A DNA stretch of 64,000 nucleotides from Isoptericola halalbus (GTDB lineage Bacteria; Actinomycetota; Actinomycetes; Actinomycetales; Cellulomonadaceae). The notes beneath the pieces were generated by a model, which was not told the DNA's origin, did no database searches, and worked only from the letters and a program-made list of their open reading frames with translations. Every line of letters starts with the position of its first letter. The stretch's first letter is position 1. Below, one piece after another: positions 24,544 to 33,484 of this stretch. The position numbers and the translations under genes are program-made. The DNA lies in the NCBI GenBank assembly GCA_009663185.1, contig VJZX01000001.1, positions 186,001 through 250,000 of the forward strand. Direction: 5' to 3'.

Positions 24544-25602
24544 TCAGGACCCGGTGTAGGCGCGCTGCAGCCGCACGGGCGTGATCGTGCCGATGCCCTG
24601 CGCGGACCGCGGCGGCTGGGCCGTGAGCGCGTAGCGGCTCGACGAGGCCAGCAGCGCGGCGGTCGGCGGATCGACCAGGACGGTCGACGGCTCGGCGAGC
24701 TCGGTGATCCGCGAGGCCAGGTTGACATCGGGTCCGAAGACGTCGCCGAACCGCGACAGCACGCGACCCCAGACGAACCCGACGCGCACGGGGATCTCCT
24801 CACCGGTGGCGTGCGGGGCCGCGAGGCCGAGCGCGACCTCGGCGCCGGTCGTGACGTCGTCGGCCACGAAGAGCACGGCGTCGCCGATCGTCTTCACGAC
24901 GCGGCCGCCGGCCTCGACGATGACGTCGCGCGCCCGCGCCTCGAACCGCTGCACGAACTCCGCCAGCTCCTGCGAGCCCAGCCCGGCCGTGCGCTTGGTG
25001 AACGAGACGATGTCGGCGAACCCGACCGCGCGTCGCAGCGGGAGCTCGTCCCGCGTGTACTCCTCGCCGTGGTCGCCGCCGAACTCGGTCGCCAGGCGTC
25101 CGGTGAGGGCCGCGAGCTGACGGCGCCAGGCGTGCTCGAGCTGGTGGGAAAGGCGCTCGGCGAGGTGCGGGACGAGGTCGAGAACCACCTTGCGCGCATG
25201 GATGTCGTCGAGCCGGTCGCGGCGGCTGACGAGCTCGACGAACGCCTCGACCTGCCAGAGGGCGAGCCGGTCGGTCGTGTGGCCGAGCGAGCGGATCAGC
25301 GTCATCTGCGCCCGCTCGTCGAGCCGCTCGTCCTCGATGAGGTCACCGATCTCGCGCAGCGACTCCATGTCGCCGTCGGTGAACCATGGCTCGGTCGAGT
25401 GGGTCACGGGCAGGCCCAGCCACCGCCAGTAGCTCTGGATGAAGTCGTGGGACAGCCCCGTGCCCGCGACAAGCTCGTCGAGGGTGTACCGGCGGGGGCC
25501 GCCGAGGATCGCCTCGTCGAGGCGCGCCGCGGTGTCGGCGGCACGGTCCCGCGCGGCGCGGTCCTCGGCGTCGCTCGCTGGGTCGCTCGTGTCGCTCGTC
25601 AC
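24544..25602 (-). CDS. Class III adenylate/guanylate cyclase with N-terminal regulatory domain
   Basis: A 352-residue soluble cyclase. Residues 20-170 are a helical adenylate-cyclase regulatory domain ('RRYTLDELVAGTGLSHDFIQSYWRWLGL', read in part). Residues about 185-345 form the CHD: metal Asp in 'VGFADIVSFTKRT', second Asp in 'VVKTIGDAVLF', and the transition-state Asn and Arg in 'GPDVNLASRI'. All catalytic positions are intact, so it should make cAMP (or cGMP). The GTG start at 25602 follows TACAGT by six bases, suggesting a leaderless mRNA. It lies 41 bases downstream of birA on the same strand. Confidence 0.9.
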   Translation of the reverse strand: MTSDTSDPASDAEDRAARDRAADTAARLDEAILGGPRRYTLDELVAGTGLSHDFIQSYWRWLGLPVTHSTEPWFTDGDMESLREIGDLIEDERLDERAQMTLIRSLGHTTDRLALWQVEAFVELVSRRDRLDDIHARKVVLDLVPHLAERLSHQLEHAWRRQLAALTGRLATEFGGDHGEEYTRDELPLRRAVGFADIVSFTKRTAGLGSQELAEFVQRFEARARDVIVEAGGRVVKTIGDAVLFVADDVTTGAEVALGLAAPHATGEEIPVRVGFVWGRVLSRFGDVFGPDVNLASRITELAEPSTVLVDPPTAALLASSSRYALTAQPPRSAQGIGTITPVRLQRAYTGS

Positions 25603-25643
25603 GGTGCCACTGTAGTGCGGGCCGCCTGGACGTCTCCTGGGTG

Positions 25644-26477
25644 TCAGGGGGCCGTGCGCAGGTGGTGCACGTCCCCCGCCATGAGGATCTGCTCGCCGTC
25701 GGAGGTCTCGATCACGAGCGCGCCGTCGTCGGCGATGCGCACGGCCGTGCCCTCGACGACCGCGCTCCCCCCGGCGCGCTCGGCGCGCACGGACGTACCG
25801 AGCGTCGCGGACAGCTCGGCGTACTCGCGGGCGAGGCCCGCCGCGACCGCGTCGCCGCCGGCGTCCTCGAGCTGCGCGACGGCGGTGGTCAGCTCGTGCA
25901 CCAGGCTCGCCAGGAGCCTCCCCCGGTCGAGCGGCCCGGCGCCGGCGAGCGCGAGCGACGTAGCGGTCGGGACCGGAAGCTCGTCGGCCGACTGGGACAC
26001 GTTGAGGCCGATCCCCACGACGACGCCGCCCGGGAGGGCCTCGGCGAGGACGCCCGCGACTTTCCGGAAGGGTCCGAGACCCGCAGCGTCGGTCTCGGCG
26101 GGGACGAGCACGTCGTTGGGCCACTTGAGCCGCGCCTCGACGTCGGCGCCCTGCACGACCCGGGCGACGGCGACCCCGGCGGCGAGCGGCACCCAGCCCA
26201 ACGCCGGCCCCGACAGTCGCGGGCGCAGCAGCGTCGAGACGGTCAGCGCTGCGCGCGGCGGCGTCTCCCACGTCCGGCCCGCGCGGCCCCGCCCGGCGAC
26301 CTGGTGCTCCGCGATGAGCACCCCCGGCGCCGCGAGCCCGGCGTTCTGGCGGGCCCGCTGGACGAGCTCGGTGTTGGTCGAGGGCGAGCTCTCGACGACC
26401 TCGAGCCAGGCGAGCGGCCCGGCCGGGGCGAGCAGATCGCGCCGCAGCGCGGCCTCGTCGAGCGGTGCACGGTCCAT
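25644..26477 (-). CDS. birA: Biotin-[acyl-CoA carboxylase] ligase
   Basis: A 277-residue group I biotin protein ligase without a DNA-binding domain, so catalytic only. Visible are '[13 protein letters not shown]', the adenylate loop '[13 protein letters not shown]', 'LKWPNDVLV' and 'VGIGLNVSQ'. It attaches biotin to the carrier lysine of the acyl-CoA carboxylase alpha subunit encoded at 33.6 kb. Start at 26477 chosen because AGGATCGG precedes it. It is divergent from accD, an order shared with the M. tuberculosis birA-accD5 region. The ligase and its target gene therefore travel together. Confidence 0.94.
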   Translation of the reverse strand: MDRAPLDEAALRRDLLAPAGPLAWLEVVESSPSTNTELVQRARQNAGLAAPGVLIAEHQVAGRGRAGRTWETPPRAALTVSTLLRPRLSGPALGWVPLAAGVAVARVVQGADVEARLKWPNDVLVPAETDAAGLGPFRKVAGVLAEALPGGVVVGIGLNVSQSADELPVPTATSLALAGAGPLDRGRLLASLVHELTTAVAQLEDAGGDAVAAGLAREYAELSATLGTSVRAERAGGSAVVEGTAVRIADDGALVIETSDGEQILMAGDVHHLRTAP

Positions 26478-26516
26478 GCCCCGATCCTCCCCCACTCCCG
26501 GCGCACACGAGAGATT

Positions 26517-26534
26517 TGTGGGGTCTCTCCAAAG
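26517..26534 (+). promoter_or_regulatory. acc element 1 (18-base motif upstream of accD)
   Basis: TGTGGGGTCTCTCCAAAG. It matches 16 of 18 bases with the element at 33485-33502 that precedes the alpha subunit gene, on the same strand. It lies 65 bases upstream of the accD GTG and 39 bases from the birA start, so it could act on either gene. Confidence 0.65.
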
Positions 26535-26599
26535 ATGGACGGCGCCGCGCAGCCTGTCTCGCATCGATCCGTGGCATTCCACCAACTAGTGTCAGTCGG

Positions 26600-28222
26600 G
26601 TGAACGACGTCGCCGCGACCACCACCGCCCCGACCGCGCCACGGCTCACCGGCACGGCCGCGAAGCTCGCCGACCTTGAGCGCCGTCGTGCCGAGGCGAT
26701 CACCGAGCCCGAGGCCGTCGCGCAGGAGAAGCAGCACAAGCGCGGCAAGAAGACGGCGCGCGAGCGCATCGAGGCCCTGCTCGACGAGGGCAGCTTCGTC
26801 GAGCTCGACGCGCTCGCCAAGCACCGCAGCCGCAACTTCGGCATGGACGCCAAGCGCATCGCGGGCGACGGCGTCGTCACGGGCTACGGCACCATCGACG
26901 GCCGTCAGGTGTGCGTGTTCAGCCAGGACTTCACGGTGTTCGGCGGCTCGCTCGGCGAGGTGCACGGCCAGAAGATCGCCAAGGTCCAGGACCTCGCGCT
27001 GCGCACGGGCGTGCCGATCATCGGCATCTCCGACGGCGGCGGCGCGCGCATCCAGGAGGGCGTGGCGGCCCTGACGCAGTTCGCCGAGATGTTCCGGCGC
27101 AACGTGGCGGCGTCGGGCGTGATCCCCCAGATCTCCCTCATCCTCGGCCCGAGCGCGGGCGGCGCGGTCTACTCCCCCGCGCTGACCGACTTCATCGTCA
27201 TGGCCGACGGCACCTCGAACATGTTCATCACCGGCCCGGACGTCATCAAGACCGTCACGGGCGAGGACGTCGACTTCGAGACCCTCGGCGGCGCGCGCAC
27301 GCACAACAGCAGGTCCGGCGTCGCGCACTACATGGCGCACGACGAGGACGACGCGATCGACTACGTGCGCCACCTCGTGGGCTACCTGCCGCAGAACAAC
27401 CTCTCGGACGCGCCGGCCTTCCCGCCGGAGGACGAGGCCCCGCTCGAGGTCACTCCCGACGACGAGGCCCTCGACACCCTCGTCCCCGACAGCGACAACC
27501 AGCCCTACGACATGCGCACCGTCGTGGAGGCGGTCCTCGACCCCGAGTCGTTCCTCGAGGTCCAGCCGCTGTTCGCGCAGAACGTGCTGGTCGGGTTCGG
27601 CCACGTCGAGGGCCAGGCGGTCGGCATCATCGCCAACCAGCCGCTGTCGATGGCCGGCACGCTCGACATCGACGCGGCGGAGAAGGCCGCGCGCTTCGTG
27701 CGCACGTGCGACGCCTTCAACCTCCCCGTCCTGACCTTCGTCGACGTCCCGGGCTTCCTGCCCGGCGTCGGGCAGGAGCACCAGGGCATCATCCGCCGCG
27801 GCGCCAAGCTCATCTACGCCTACGCCGAGGCCACGGTGCCGCTCGTCACGGTCATCACCCGCAAGGCGTACGGCGGCGCGTACATCGTCATGGGTTCCAA
27901 GCAGCTGGGCGCCGACGTCAACCTCGCCTGGCCCACCGCGCAGGTCGCGGTCATGGGCGCGAGCGGCGCCGTCAACATCCTGCAGCGCCGCGCGCTCCAG
28001 CAGGTGGCCGACGTCGGTGGGGACGTCGAGGCCGAGCGCGCCCGGCTCACGACCGAGTACGAGGACGCCATCGTCAACCCGTGGGACGCCGCCGAGCGCG
28101 GCTACGTGGACGCGGTCATCCGGCCGTCGGAGACGCGCGTGCAGGTCGTGCGCGCGCTGCGGGCCCTGCGCACCAAGCGCGCGAGCCTGCCGCCGAAGAA
28201 GCACGGCAACATCCCGCTGTGA
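26600..28222 (+). CDS. accD: Acyl-CoA carboxylase beta (carboxyltransferase) subunit
   Basis: A 540-residue carboxyltransferase of the AccD5/PccB type. The N half has '[18 protein letters not shown]', '[20 protein letters not shown]' and the oxyanion-hole glycines '[15 protein letters not shown]'. The C half has '[20 protein letters not shown]' and '[18 protein letters not shown]'. It transfers CO2 from carboxybiotin to acetyl-, propionyl- or longer acyl-CoA, supplying fatty-acid precursors. The GTG at 26600 lies seven bases after TAGTGT (26587-26592), with no ribosome site: a leaderless start. Genes for a small unknown protein and the epsilon subunit follow. Confidence 0.95.
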   Translation: MNDVAATTTAPTAPRLTGTAAKLADLERRRAEAITEPEAVAQEKQHKRGKKTARERIEALLDEGSFVELDALAKHRSRNFGMDAKRIAGDGVVTGYGTIDGRQVCVFSQDFTVFGGSLGEVHGQKIAKVQDLALRTGVPIIGISDGGGARIQEGVAALTQFAEMFRRNVAASGVIPQISLILGPSAGGAVYSPALTDFIVMADGTSNMFITGPDVIKTVTGEDVDFETLGGARTHNSRSGVAHYMAHDEDDAIDYVRHLVGYLPQNNLSDAPAFPPEDEAPLEVTPDDEALDTLVPDSDNQPYDMRTVVEAVLDPESFLEVQPLFAQNVLVGFGHVEGQAVGIIANQPLSMAGTLDIDAAEKAARFVRTCDAFNLPVLTFVDVPGFLPGVGQEHQGIIRRGAKLIYAYAEATVPLVTVITRKAYGGAYIVMGSKQLGADVNLAWPTAQVAVMGASGAVNILQRRALQQVADVGGDVEAERARLTTEYEDAIVNPWDAAERGYVDAVIRPSETRVQVVRALRALRTKRASLPPKKHGNIPL

Positions 28223-28253
28223 CCACGACTCCTACCGAGAGACGATCACCCGC

Positions 28254-28805
28254 ATGAGCCACGAGGACGCCACGCACGGACCGGCCCCCATGCCGGCCGT
28301 CGACCCGGAGCCGATGCACCGCGCGGTCGACACGCTCGCCGCGGCGCTGCACGAGTACGTGGGGACCGCCGTCGGCGTGCGGGCCGAGTTCGGCGCGGCC
28401 GAGGCCGACGAGGACCCACGCATCCTCGCGCTCGAGAACCGCATCGGCCAGCTCAACGCGACGCTGTTCGACAGGCTGCACGACGGGCTCGGCATGCACC
28501 CCGACCTCACCAGCTCGGTGTGGGGCCAGGCGCAGGACTCCCACGACTCCCACGGGCACCAGGTGCCCGACGGTGCGGTGATCGCCGAGCCGTTCTACCT
28601 CGGCTTCCTCGTGGCCGCCCCCCAGCAGCCCGCCGACATGACGCTCGACGGCGTCATCGAGCTGCTCGACGAGACGGGCGAGGAGGTCGCGGGCCGGCTG
28701 CTCGACGCCGGGTACGAGGTCGTGGAGTGGGCCGCCTCGCGCGGTCAGGCGGCCGTCTTCGGCGACGACGTCGACGAGGACGAGGACGAGGAGGGTGATC
28801 GATGA
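28254..28805 (+). CDS. Hypothetical acidic protein between accD and accE
   Basis: A 183-residue soluble acidic protein I cannot name. Residues 25-110 look helical ('AVDTLAAALHEYVGTAVGV', 'ALENRIGQLNATLFDRLHDG'). Residues 110-165 contain 'AEPFYLGFLVAAPQ' and 'GVIELLDETGEEVAGRLLDAG' (read in part). The tail is a poly-Asp/Glu stretch. It starts 31 bases after accD and overlaps the epsilon-subunit gene by four bases, so it is co-translated with the carboxylase. An accessory role in the carboxylase complex is possible, but rests on position only. Confidence 0.75.
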   Translation: MSHEDATHGPAPMPAVDPEPMHRAVDTLAAALHEYVGTAVGVRAEFGAAEADEDPRILALENRIGQLNATLFDRLHDGLGMHPDLTSSVWGQAQDSHDSHGHQVPDGAVIAEPFYLGFLVAAPQQPADMTLDGVIELLDETGEEVAGRLLDAGYEVVEWAASRGQAAVFGDDVDEDEDEEGDR

Positions 28806-29047
28806 CTGCGGCTCAGGTCCGGGTGGTGCGTGGCGAGCCCGACGACGCCGAGGTCGCCGCGCTGGTGGCAGGCCTTGCCGCGGTCGCGGCGTCCGGCGCG
28901 CTGCCCGACGACGTCGCACCAGTCAACGAGTGGACGAACCGCACCCGCACGATGCGCGGCACCGGCGCCGCCGTCACGGCGAAGAACTTCGGCGGCCGCT
29001 CGGGCCGCCACAACGCCGACGCGTGGCGCTGGAGCCTGCGCTCGTGA
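28802..29047 (+). CDS. accE: Acyl-CoA carboxylase epsilon subunit
   Basis: An 81-residue protein of the AccE/PccE family. It has 'VRVVRGEPDDAEVAALVAGL' at the N-terminus and the conserved C-terminal block with 'WRWSLRS' preceded by a basic glycine-rich stretch. The small epsilon subunit stabilises the alpha-beta carboxylase holoenzyme in actinobacteria. It overlaps the preceding hypothetical gene by four bases and the following membrane-protein gene by four bases (GTGA). Its presence is diagnostic of an actinobacterial acyl-CoA carboxylase operon. Confidence 0.92.
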   Translation: MTAAQVRVVRGEPDDAEVAALVAGLAAVAASGALPDDVAPVNEWTNRTRTMRGTGAAVTAKNFGGRSGRHNADAWRWSLRS

Positions 29048-29604
29048 GTGTTGTCTGGCAGCAGGTCGCGACCGCGGACGCGGTCGAGGCCCCGCTCGGC
29101 GAGACCCCCGCGCCGCCGCGACCCGGCCTCGTGCGGCGCTGGCTCTGGGCGCCGGCCGCCGCCGCCACCGCCGTGCTGTACGCGACGCGGCGCTCGGTCG
29201 AGGACCCCTCGCCGGAGCTCGAGCTGGGGCTCGTGCTCGGCATGCTCGCCGCGGCGCTGGTGACGGCCGTCGCGGCGCTCGTGCGCTACCGCGACGACCA
29301 GCAGCGGACCGCCGCGACACGCGGTGCCGAGGCGCTCGCGACCGACGCACGGCCCACGACCGGCTCGGTGACCGTCCGCGAGCGCCCCGTGCGCGGCGGC
29401 CGCATGCTCAGCGGCGTCCTGTCGTACCCGGGCGAGGAGGGCACGGCCACCGAGGCGTGGTCGCTGCTCGTGCGCGACGACGACGAGCTCGCTCCGCCGC
29501 GCTCGGGCGACCCCGTGGCCGTGTGGTGGGCACCCGGGACCGACGTCGTCGTCGCGCGCTACCACCGGGCGTGGGCCGACGACGTCCGCCGCCGCGCGCG
29601 CTAG
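29044..29604 (+). CDS. Hypothetical two-helix membrane protein
   Basis: A 186-residue protein. Two hydrophobic segments at about residues 32-48 and 58-78 anchor a C-terminal soluble domain containing 'TEAWSLLVRDDDELAPPRSGDPVAVWWAPGTDVVVARY' (read in part). That domain looks like a small beta-rich fold, perhaps NfeD/OB-like, but I do not recognise it firmly. GTG at 29044 overlaps the accE stop as GTGA, so translation is coupled. No link to carboxylase chemistry is evident. Confidence 0.7.
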   Translation: MSVVWQQVATADAVEAPLGETPAPPRPGLVRRWLWAPAAAATAVLYATRRSVEDPSPELELGLVLGMLAAALVTAVAALVRYRDDQQRTAATRGAEALATDARPTTGSVTVRERPVRGGRMLSGVLSYPGEEGTATEAWSLLVRDDDELAPPRSGDPVAVWWAPGTDVVVARYHRAWADDVRRRAR

Positions 29605-29727
29605 GTAGCCGCGCGCGGCACCCGTGACCGGCGTGCCGCAGGGGGGCTCGACGCGCGAGCCGGGGACAGGTCCGAGATGATCGGTGAGACGGGCACCCAC
29701 CGGACGCCCGGGAACGGAGACACGCCC

Positions 29728-29949
29728 ATGGGTATCGGAAGCGGCGTCTTCCTCATCGTCGTCGGAGCGGTTCTCGCCTTCGCGATCGCACCGGACACCT
29801 GGGAGGTCGTCAACCTCAACATCGTCGGCTACATCTGCATCGCTGCCGGGATCCTGGCGCTGGTGATGGGTCTCATCTACAACCGTCAGCGCACGCACAC
29901 GAGTCACCGGGTCGAGCGGTACGACGACCGCACCCCACCGCCGGTCTGA
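29728..29949 (+). CDS. DUF6458-like small membrane protein
   Basis: A 73-residue protein with two hydrophobic segments: 'GIGSGVFLIVVGAVLAFAIA' and 'IVGYICIAAGILALVMGLIY'. The 'MGIGSGVFLI..GAVLAFA' opening matches the DUF6458 family of actinobacterial small membrane proteins, whose function is unknown. The start at 29728 is set by the family N-terminus and by GGAG upstream; an earlier in-frame ATG would add a polar extension foreign to the family. A long perfect hairpin follows, so it ends the transcript. Confidence 0.8.
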   Translation: MGIGSGVFLIVVGAVLAFAIAPDTWEVVNLNIVGYICIAAGILALVMGLIYNRQRTHTSHRVERYDDRTPPPV

Positions 29950-29974
29950 CGGACCAGGCAGTCCCGGTCGCGCG

Positions 29975-30018
29975 TGCGACGGCGGCCCGTCCGGTCACGC
30001 GGACGGGCCGCCGTCGCA
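29975..30018 (+). terminator. Perfect 19-bp stem terminator
   Basis: TGCGACGGCGGCCCGTCCG (29975-29993) is the exact reverse complement of 30000-30018, with a six-base loop. It sits 25 bases after the DUF6458-like gene and before the leaderless DUF885 gene. It is the strongest stem in the window and separates the accD-accE transcript from the next unit. Confidence 0.85.
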
Positions 30019-30048
30019 TTGCTCAGCCCACGGGATAGGCTCGCGGGC

Positions 30049-31767
30049 GTGACCCAGGACACCCCTCGCACCCCGTCCGCGCTCGACGCCGTCGCAGACG
30101 CCTATGTCACCCGCTCGGCCGGGATCAACCCGCTCATGGCCACGGCGATCGGCGTGGCCGGCTACGACCACCTCATGACGGACCTGTCCCCCGCGGGCCA
30201 CGAGGCCCAGGCGGCGGTCGACCGTGAGGTGCTGCGCGAGCTCGACAAGCTCGAGCACGCGGGCGACGCCCCGGTGGACGACGTCGACCGCGTCACGCTC
30301 GCGGCGATGCGCGAGCGTATCGGCCTGCAGCTCGAGCTCCACGAGTCCGGTGAGCCGCTCGCGAGCCTCAACAACATCGCCTCCCCGGTGCAGGAGCTGC
30401 GCGACGTCTTCGACATCATGCCGACGGGCTCGGTCGAGGCGTGGGAGAACGTCGCCGCCCGCCTCAACGCGATCCCCGAGGCGATCGAGGGCTACACCGC
30501 GTCGCTCGCCGAGGCCGCGCGCCGCGGCAACGTCGCCGCCATCCGCCAGGTGCGTGAGGCCATCTCCCAGGCGCACGAGCTCGCCGCCTCGGACTCCTTC
30601 TTCCGCCTGCTCGTCACGGGTGAGCAGGTCGACGCGGTGCTCGACGACTCGGCGGCGTGCAGCCTCGTGCGTGCCGAGCTCGAGCGCGGCGCCGAGGCCG
30701 CGTGCGCGGCGTACGGCGGCCTCGCCTACTTCCTCGACACCGAGCTCGCCCCCCAGGCGCCCCAGAAGGACGCCGTGGGCCGGGAGCGGTACGCCTTGTT
30801 CTCCCGCCAGTTCCTCGGCGCCACGGTCGACCTCGACGAGACGTACGAGTGGGGTCTCGAGGAGCTCGCGCGGATCGTGGCCGAGCAGGAGGCGGTGGCC
30901 CGCCAGATCGCCGGCCCCGACGCAACGGTCGAGGACGCCGTCCGCGCGCTCGACGCCGACCCGGCCCGCAAGCTCGCCGGCACCGACGCCCTGCGAGCCT
31001 GGATGCAGGAGACCGCCGACGAGGCGATCGCCGGCCTTGCCGGTGTGCACTTCGACATCGAGGGTCCGGTCCGCACGATCGAGTGCCTGATCGCGCCCAC
31101 GCACACGGGCGGCATCTACTACACCCCGCCGAGCGACGACTTCTCGCGCCCCGGCCGCATGTGGTGGTCGGTCCCCGCCGACATCACCGAGTTCAGCACG
31201 TGGCGCGAGAAGACGACCGTCTACCACGAGGGCGTCCCGGGCCACCACCTGCAGTGCGCCGCCGCGGTCGTCGCGCGCGACACCCTTAACGCCTGGCGCC
31301 GGCTCATGTGCTGGGTCTCAGGCCACGGGGAGGGCTGGGCGCTGTACGCCGAGCGCCTCATGGCCGACCTGGGCTACCTCGACGACCCGGGAGACCGGCT
31401 CGGCATGCTCGACGCCCAGCGCATGCGCGCCGCGCGCGTCGTGCTCGACATCGGTGTGCACCTGGAGAAGCCCTGCCCCGAGGAGTGGGGCGGCGGCACG
31501 TGGGACGCCGAGAAGGCGTGGCCGTTCCTCGACGCGAACGTCAACATGCCGGAGTCGTTCAAGCGCTTCGAGCTCACCCGGTACCTCGGCTGGCCGGGCC
31601 AGGCGCCGTCGTACAAGGTCGGCCAGCGCCTGTGGGAGCAGACCCGGGACGCGGCGCGCGCCGCGGCGGCAGAGCGCGGCGAGGAGCTCGACCTCAAGGC
31701 GTTCCACGCCCGCGCGCTCGGCCTCGGGTCGGTCGGCCTGGACGTGCTGCGCGACGCACTCGCCTGA
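30049..31767 (+). CDS. DUF885 family peptidase-like protein
   Basis: A 572-residue protein of the DUF885 family, a helical fold related to M3/M32-type metallopeptidases. The zinc site is visible as 'YHEGVPGHHLQCA' with a downstream 'SGHGEGWALYAERLM' carrying the Glu. Family members are thought to be cytosolic or lipid-anchored carboxypeptidases; the substrate is unknown. There is no signal peptide here. GTG at 30049 lies seven bases after TAGGCT (30036-30041), consistent with a leaderless mRNA. A strong terminator immediately upstream supports an independent transcript. Confidence 0.88.
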   Translation: MTQDTPRTPSALDAVADAYVTRSAGINPLMATAIGVAGYDHLMTDLSPAGHEAQAAVDREVLRELDKLEHAGDAPVDDVDRVTLAAMRERIGLQLELHESGEPLASLNNIASPVQELRDVFDIMPTGSVEAWENVAARLNAIPEAIEGYTASLAEAARRGNVAAIRQVREAISQAHELAASDSFFRLLVTGEQVDAVLDDSAACSLVRAELERGAEAACAAYGGLAYFLDTELAPQAPQKDAVGRERYALFSRQFLGATVDLDETYEWGLEELARIVAEQEAVARQIAGPDATVEDAVRALDADPARKLAGTDALRAWMQETADEAIAGLAGVHFDIEGPVRTIECLIAPTHTGGIYYTPPSDDFSRPGRMWWSVPADITEFSTWREKTTVYHEGVPGHHLQCAAAVVARDTLNAWRRLMCWVSGHGEGWALYAERLMADLGYLDDPGDRLGMLDAQRMRAARVVLDIGVHLEKPCPEEWGGGTWDAEKAWPFLDANVNMPESFKRFELTRYLGWPGQAPSYKVGQRLWEQTRDAARAAAAERGEELDLKAFHARALGLGSVGLDVLRDALA

Positions 31768-31785
31768 CGGCCGTCGCCCGACCGG

Positions 31786-32706
31786 ATGAACGGCATCCTC
31801 ACCGGCTTCGCGATCATCGGGGTCGTGGTCGCCGCCGGGTACCTGGCCGCACGGCTGCGGCTCGGCGGCCCCGACGCCGCGACCACGCTCAACCGCATCG
31901 GGTTCTTCGTCGCGAGCCCGGCCCTGCTGTTCACGGTCGTGTCCGACGCCGACCTCGCCCGCCTGCTGCAGGCGCCGCTGCTCGTCCAGGCGTCGGCGGG
32001 GCTCGCCGCAGCGCTGGTGTTCCTCGTCGCGAACGCGCTGTGGTTCCGCCTGCCCGGGCCCGAGCGCACGATCGGGGCACTGTCGTCCGGCTACGTCAAC
32101 GCCGGGAACATCGGCCTGCCCGTCGCGGTCTACGTGCTCGACGACGCCACCGCCGTCGTGCCCGTGATCCTGCTGCAGCTGCTCATCGTCTCGCCGCTCA
32201 TGCTGCTGCTGCTCGACGCGCAGACCAGCCGGCGGATCTCGGTCGGCTTCGTCGTGAGCCAGCCGGTGCGCAACCCGATCATCCTCGGCTCGCTCGGGGG
32301 CGCGGTCGTGTCACTGACGGGCCGGTCTGTGCCCGACGTCGTGCTCGCGCCGCTCGAGATCCTCGGCGGCGCCGCGATCCCGATGATCCTGCTCGCGTTC
32401 GGGATGTCGCTGCACGGCTCGCAGCCCTTGCGCCGCGGCGAGGGCCGCGCCGCGGCCGTCGTCGCCGCCGTGCTCAAGGCCGTGGTCATGCCTGCGGTCG
32501 CGCTCGTCGTCGCGCGCTACGGCGCCGGGCTCGACGACGGCGAGGTCGTCGCGGCCGTGACGATCGCGGCGCTGCCCACGGCGCAGAACATCTTCAACTA
32601 CGCCGCACGGTTCGGCCGCGGGGAGGTGCTCGCGCGCGACACGATCCTCGTGACGACGGTCGCCTCGCCCGTCGTGCTCCTGGCCGCGGCGCTCCTGCTG
32701 ACCTAG
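31786..32706 (+). CDS. AEC (auxin efflux carrier) family transporter
   Basis: A 306-residue membrane protein with about ten hydrophobic helices. It shows the AEC/PIN features: 'SSGYVNAGNIGLPVAVYVL' in the first repeat with the cross-over 'N-x-G-x-x-G-L-P', and 'GGAAIPMILLAFGMSL' in the second. Bacterial members transport malate, malonate or similar carboxylates. It begins 18 bases after the DUF885 gene. Its TAG stop is embedded in the TAGGGT hexamer proposed as promoter of maf. Substrate is unknown; proximity to acyl-CoA carboxylase genes is suggestive only. Confidence 0.87.
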   Translation: MNGILTGFAIIGVVVAAGYLAARLRLGGPDAATTLNRIGFFVASPALLFTVVSDADLARLLQAPLLVQASAGLAAALVFLVANALWFRLPGPERTIGALSSGYVNAGNIGLPVAVYVLDDATAVVPVILLQLLIVSPLMLLLLDAQTSRRISVGFVVSQPVRNPIILGSLGGAVVSLTGRSVPDVVLAPLEILGGAAIPMILLAFGMSLHGSQPLRRGEGRAAAVVAAVLKAVVMPAVALVVARYGAGLDDGEVVAAVTIAALPTAQNIFNYAARFGRGEVLARDTILVTTVASPVVLLAAALLLT

Positions 32707-32716
32707 GGTGCGGTGC

Positions 32717-33418
32717 GTGCCGCACCTCGTCCTCGCCTCCCGGTCCCCCGCCCGCCTCGCCACGCTGCGCTCGGCGGGCGTCGAGCCCGACGTCATCGTG
32801 TCGGACGTCGACGAGGAGGCGCTGCTTGCCGACGCGCGCCGGCGATTCGACCCGCTCGAGCCCGCCGACGCGGTGCTCGTGCTCGCGCAGGCCAAGGCCG
32901 AGGCCGTCGCCACGCAGGTCGAGGAGGAGGGCACGTCCGGGTTCGTCCTCGGCTGCGACTCGATGCTCGAGCTTCCCCCGGCGTCCCCGCGAGTCCCCGC
33001 AGCGAAGCGAGGAGACTCGTGGGGTGGGCGCGGCGAGGTCGTCGGCAAGCCCGCCAACGCCGACGAGGCACGGGCCCGATGGCGGACGATGCGCGGACGC
33101 GCGGGCGTCCTGCACACGGGCCACTGGCTGATCGACGTCCGCGACGCCGACGACGGCGGCACGCGCGCGACGCTCGGCGCGACGTCCTCCACGACCGTGC
33201 ACTTCGCCGACCTCGACGACGACGAGATCGACGCGTACGTCGCCACGGGCGAGCCCCTCGACGTGGCGGGGGCGTTCACGATCGACGGGCTGGGCGGCCC
33301 GTACGTCGAGCGGGTCGAGGGCGACCACCACGGCGTCGTCGGGCTCAGCCTGCCGCTGCTGCGCGAGCTCCTCGCCGAGCTCGACGTGCCGTGGCGCACC
33401 CTGCGCTCGACCCGCTGA
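32717..33418 (+). CDS. maf: Maf family nucleoside triphosphate pyrophosphatase
   Basis: A 233-residue Maf protein with 'LVLASRSPARLATLRSAGV', the catalytic 'GCDSMLEL', 'GKPANADEARARW' and 'HTGHWLIDV'. Maf enzymes hydrolyse non-canonical or excess nucleotides (dTTP/UTP/m7GTP type) to monophosphates. About 19 extra residues ('PPASPRVPAAKRGDSWGGR') lie between 'LEL' and 'GEVVGKP', where the family normally has none; the DNA of this insert forms a hairpin (see repeat entry). GTG at 32717 follows TAGGGT by seven bases. The same gene sits in the acc region of M. tuberculosis. Confidence 0.9.
   Translation: MPHLVLASRSPARLATLRSAGVEPDVIVSDVDEEALLADARRRFDPLEPADAVLVLAQAKAEAVATQVEEEGTSGFVLGCDSMLELPPASPRVPAAKRGDSWGGRGEVVGKPANADEARARWRTMRGRAGVLHTGHWLIDVRDADDGGTRATLGATSSTTVHFADLDDDEIDAYVATGEPLDVAGAFTIDGLGGPYVERVEGDHHGVVGLSLPLLRELLAELDVPWRTLRSTR
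32985..33024. repeat. Hairpin-forming insertion inside maf
   Basis: CCCCGCGAGTCCCC (32985-32998) and GGAGACTCGTGGGG (33011-33024) are complementary at 12 of 14 positions around a 12-base loop. The element coincides with residues that are absent from ordinary Maf proteins. It looks like a small palindromic repeat that inserted in frame. Confidence 0.65.
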
Positions 33419-33484
33419 GCGGCGCCGGCTTCGCGGATTCCACCAAGCGCACCCCACCCGGGGCGGATCAGCGGGCGGGAACAA

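Noticed and set aside
26581-26599. A FasR-like operator at the accD start (ACTAGTGTCAGT)
   Set aside because: I could not recall the FasR consensus reliably, the dyad is imperfect, and no equivalent occurs before the alpha-subunit gene. The hexamer TAGTGT within it is better read as the -10 element.
24544-26880. A single 778-codon frame joining birA antisense sequence to the class III cyclase
   Set aside because: Only its last 352 codons encode the cyclase; the upstream part is an Arg-rich shadow of birA, and a GTG with a nearby TACAGT hexamer marks the true start.
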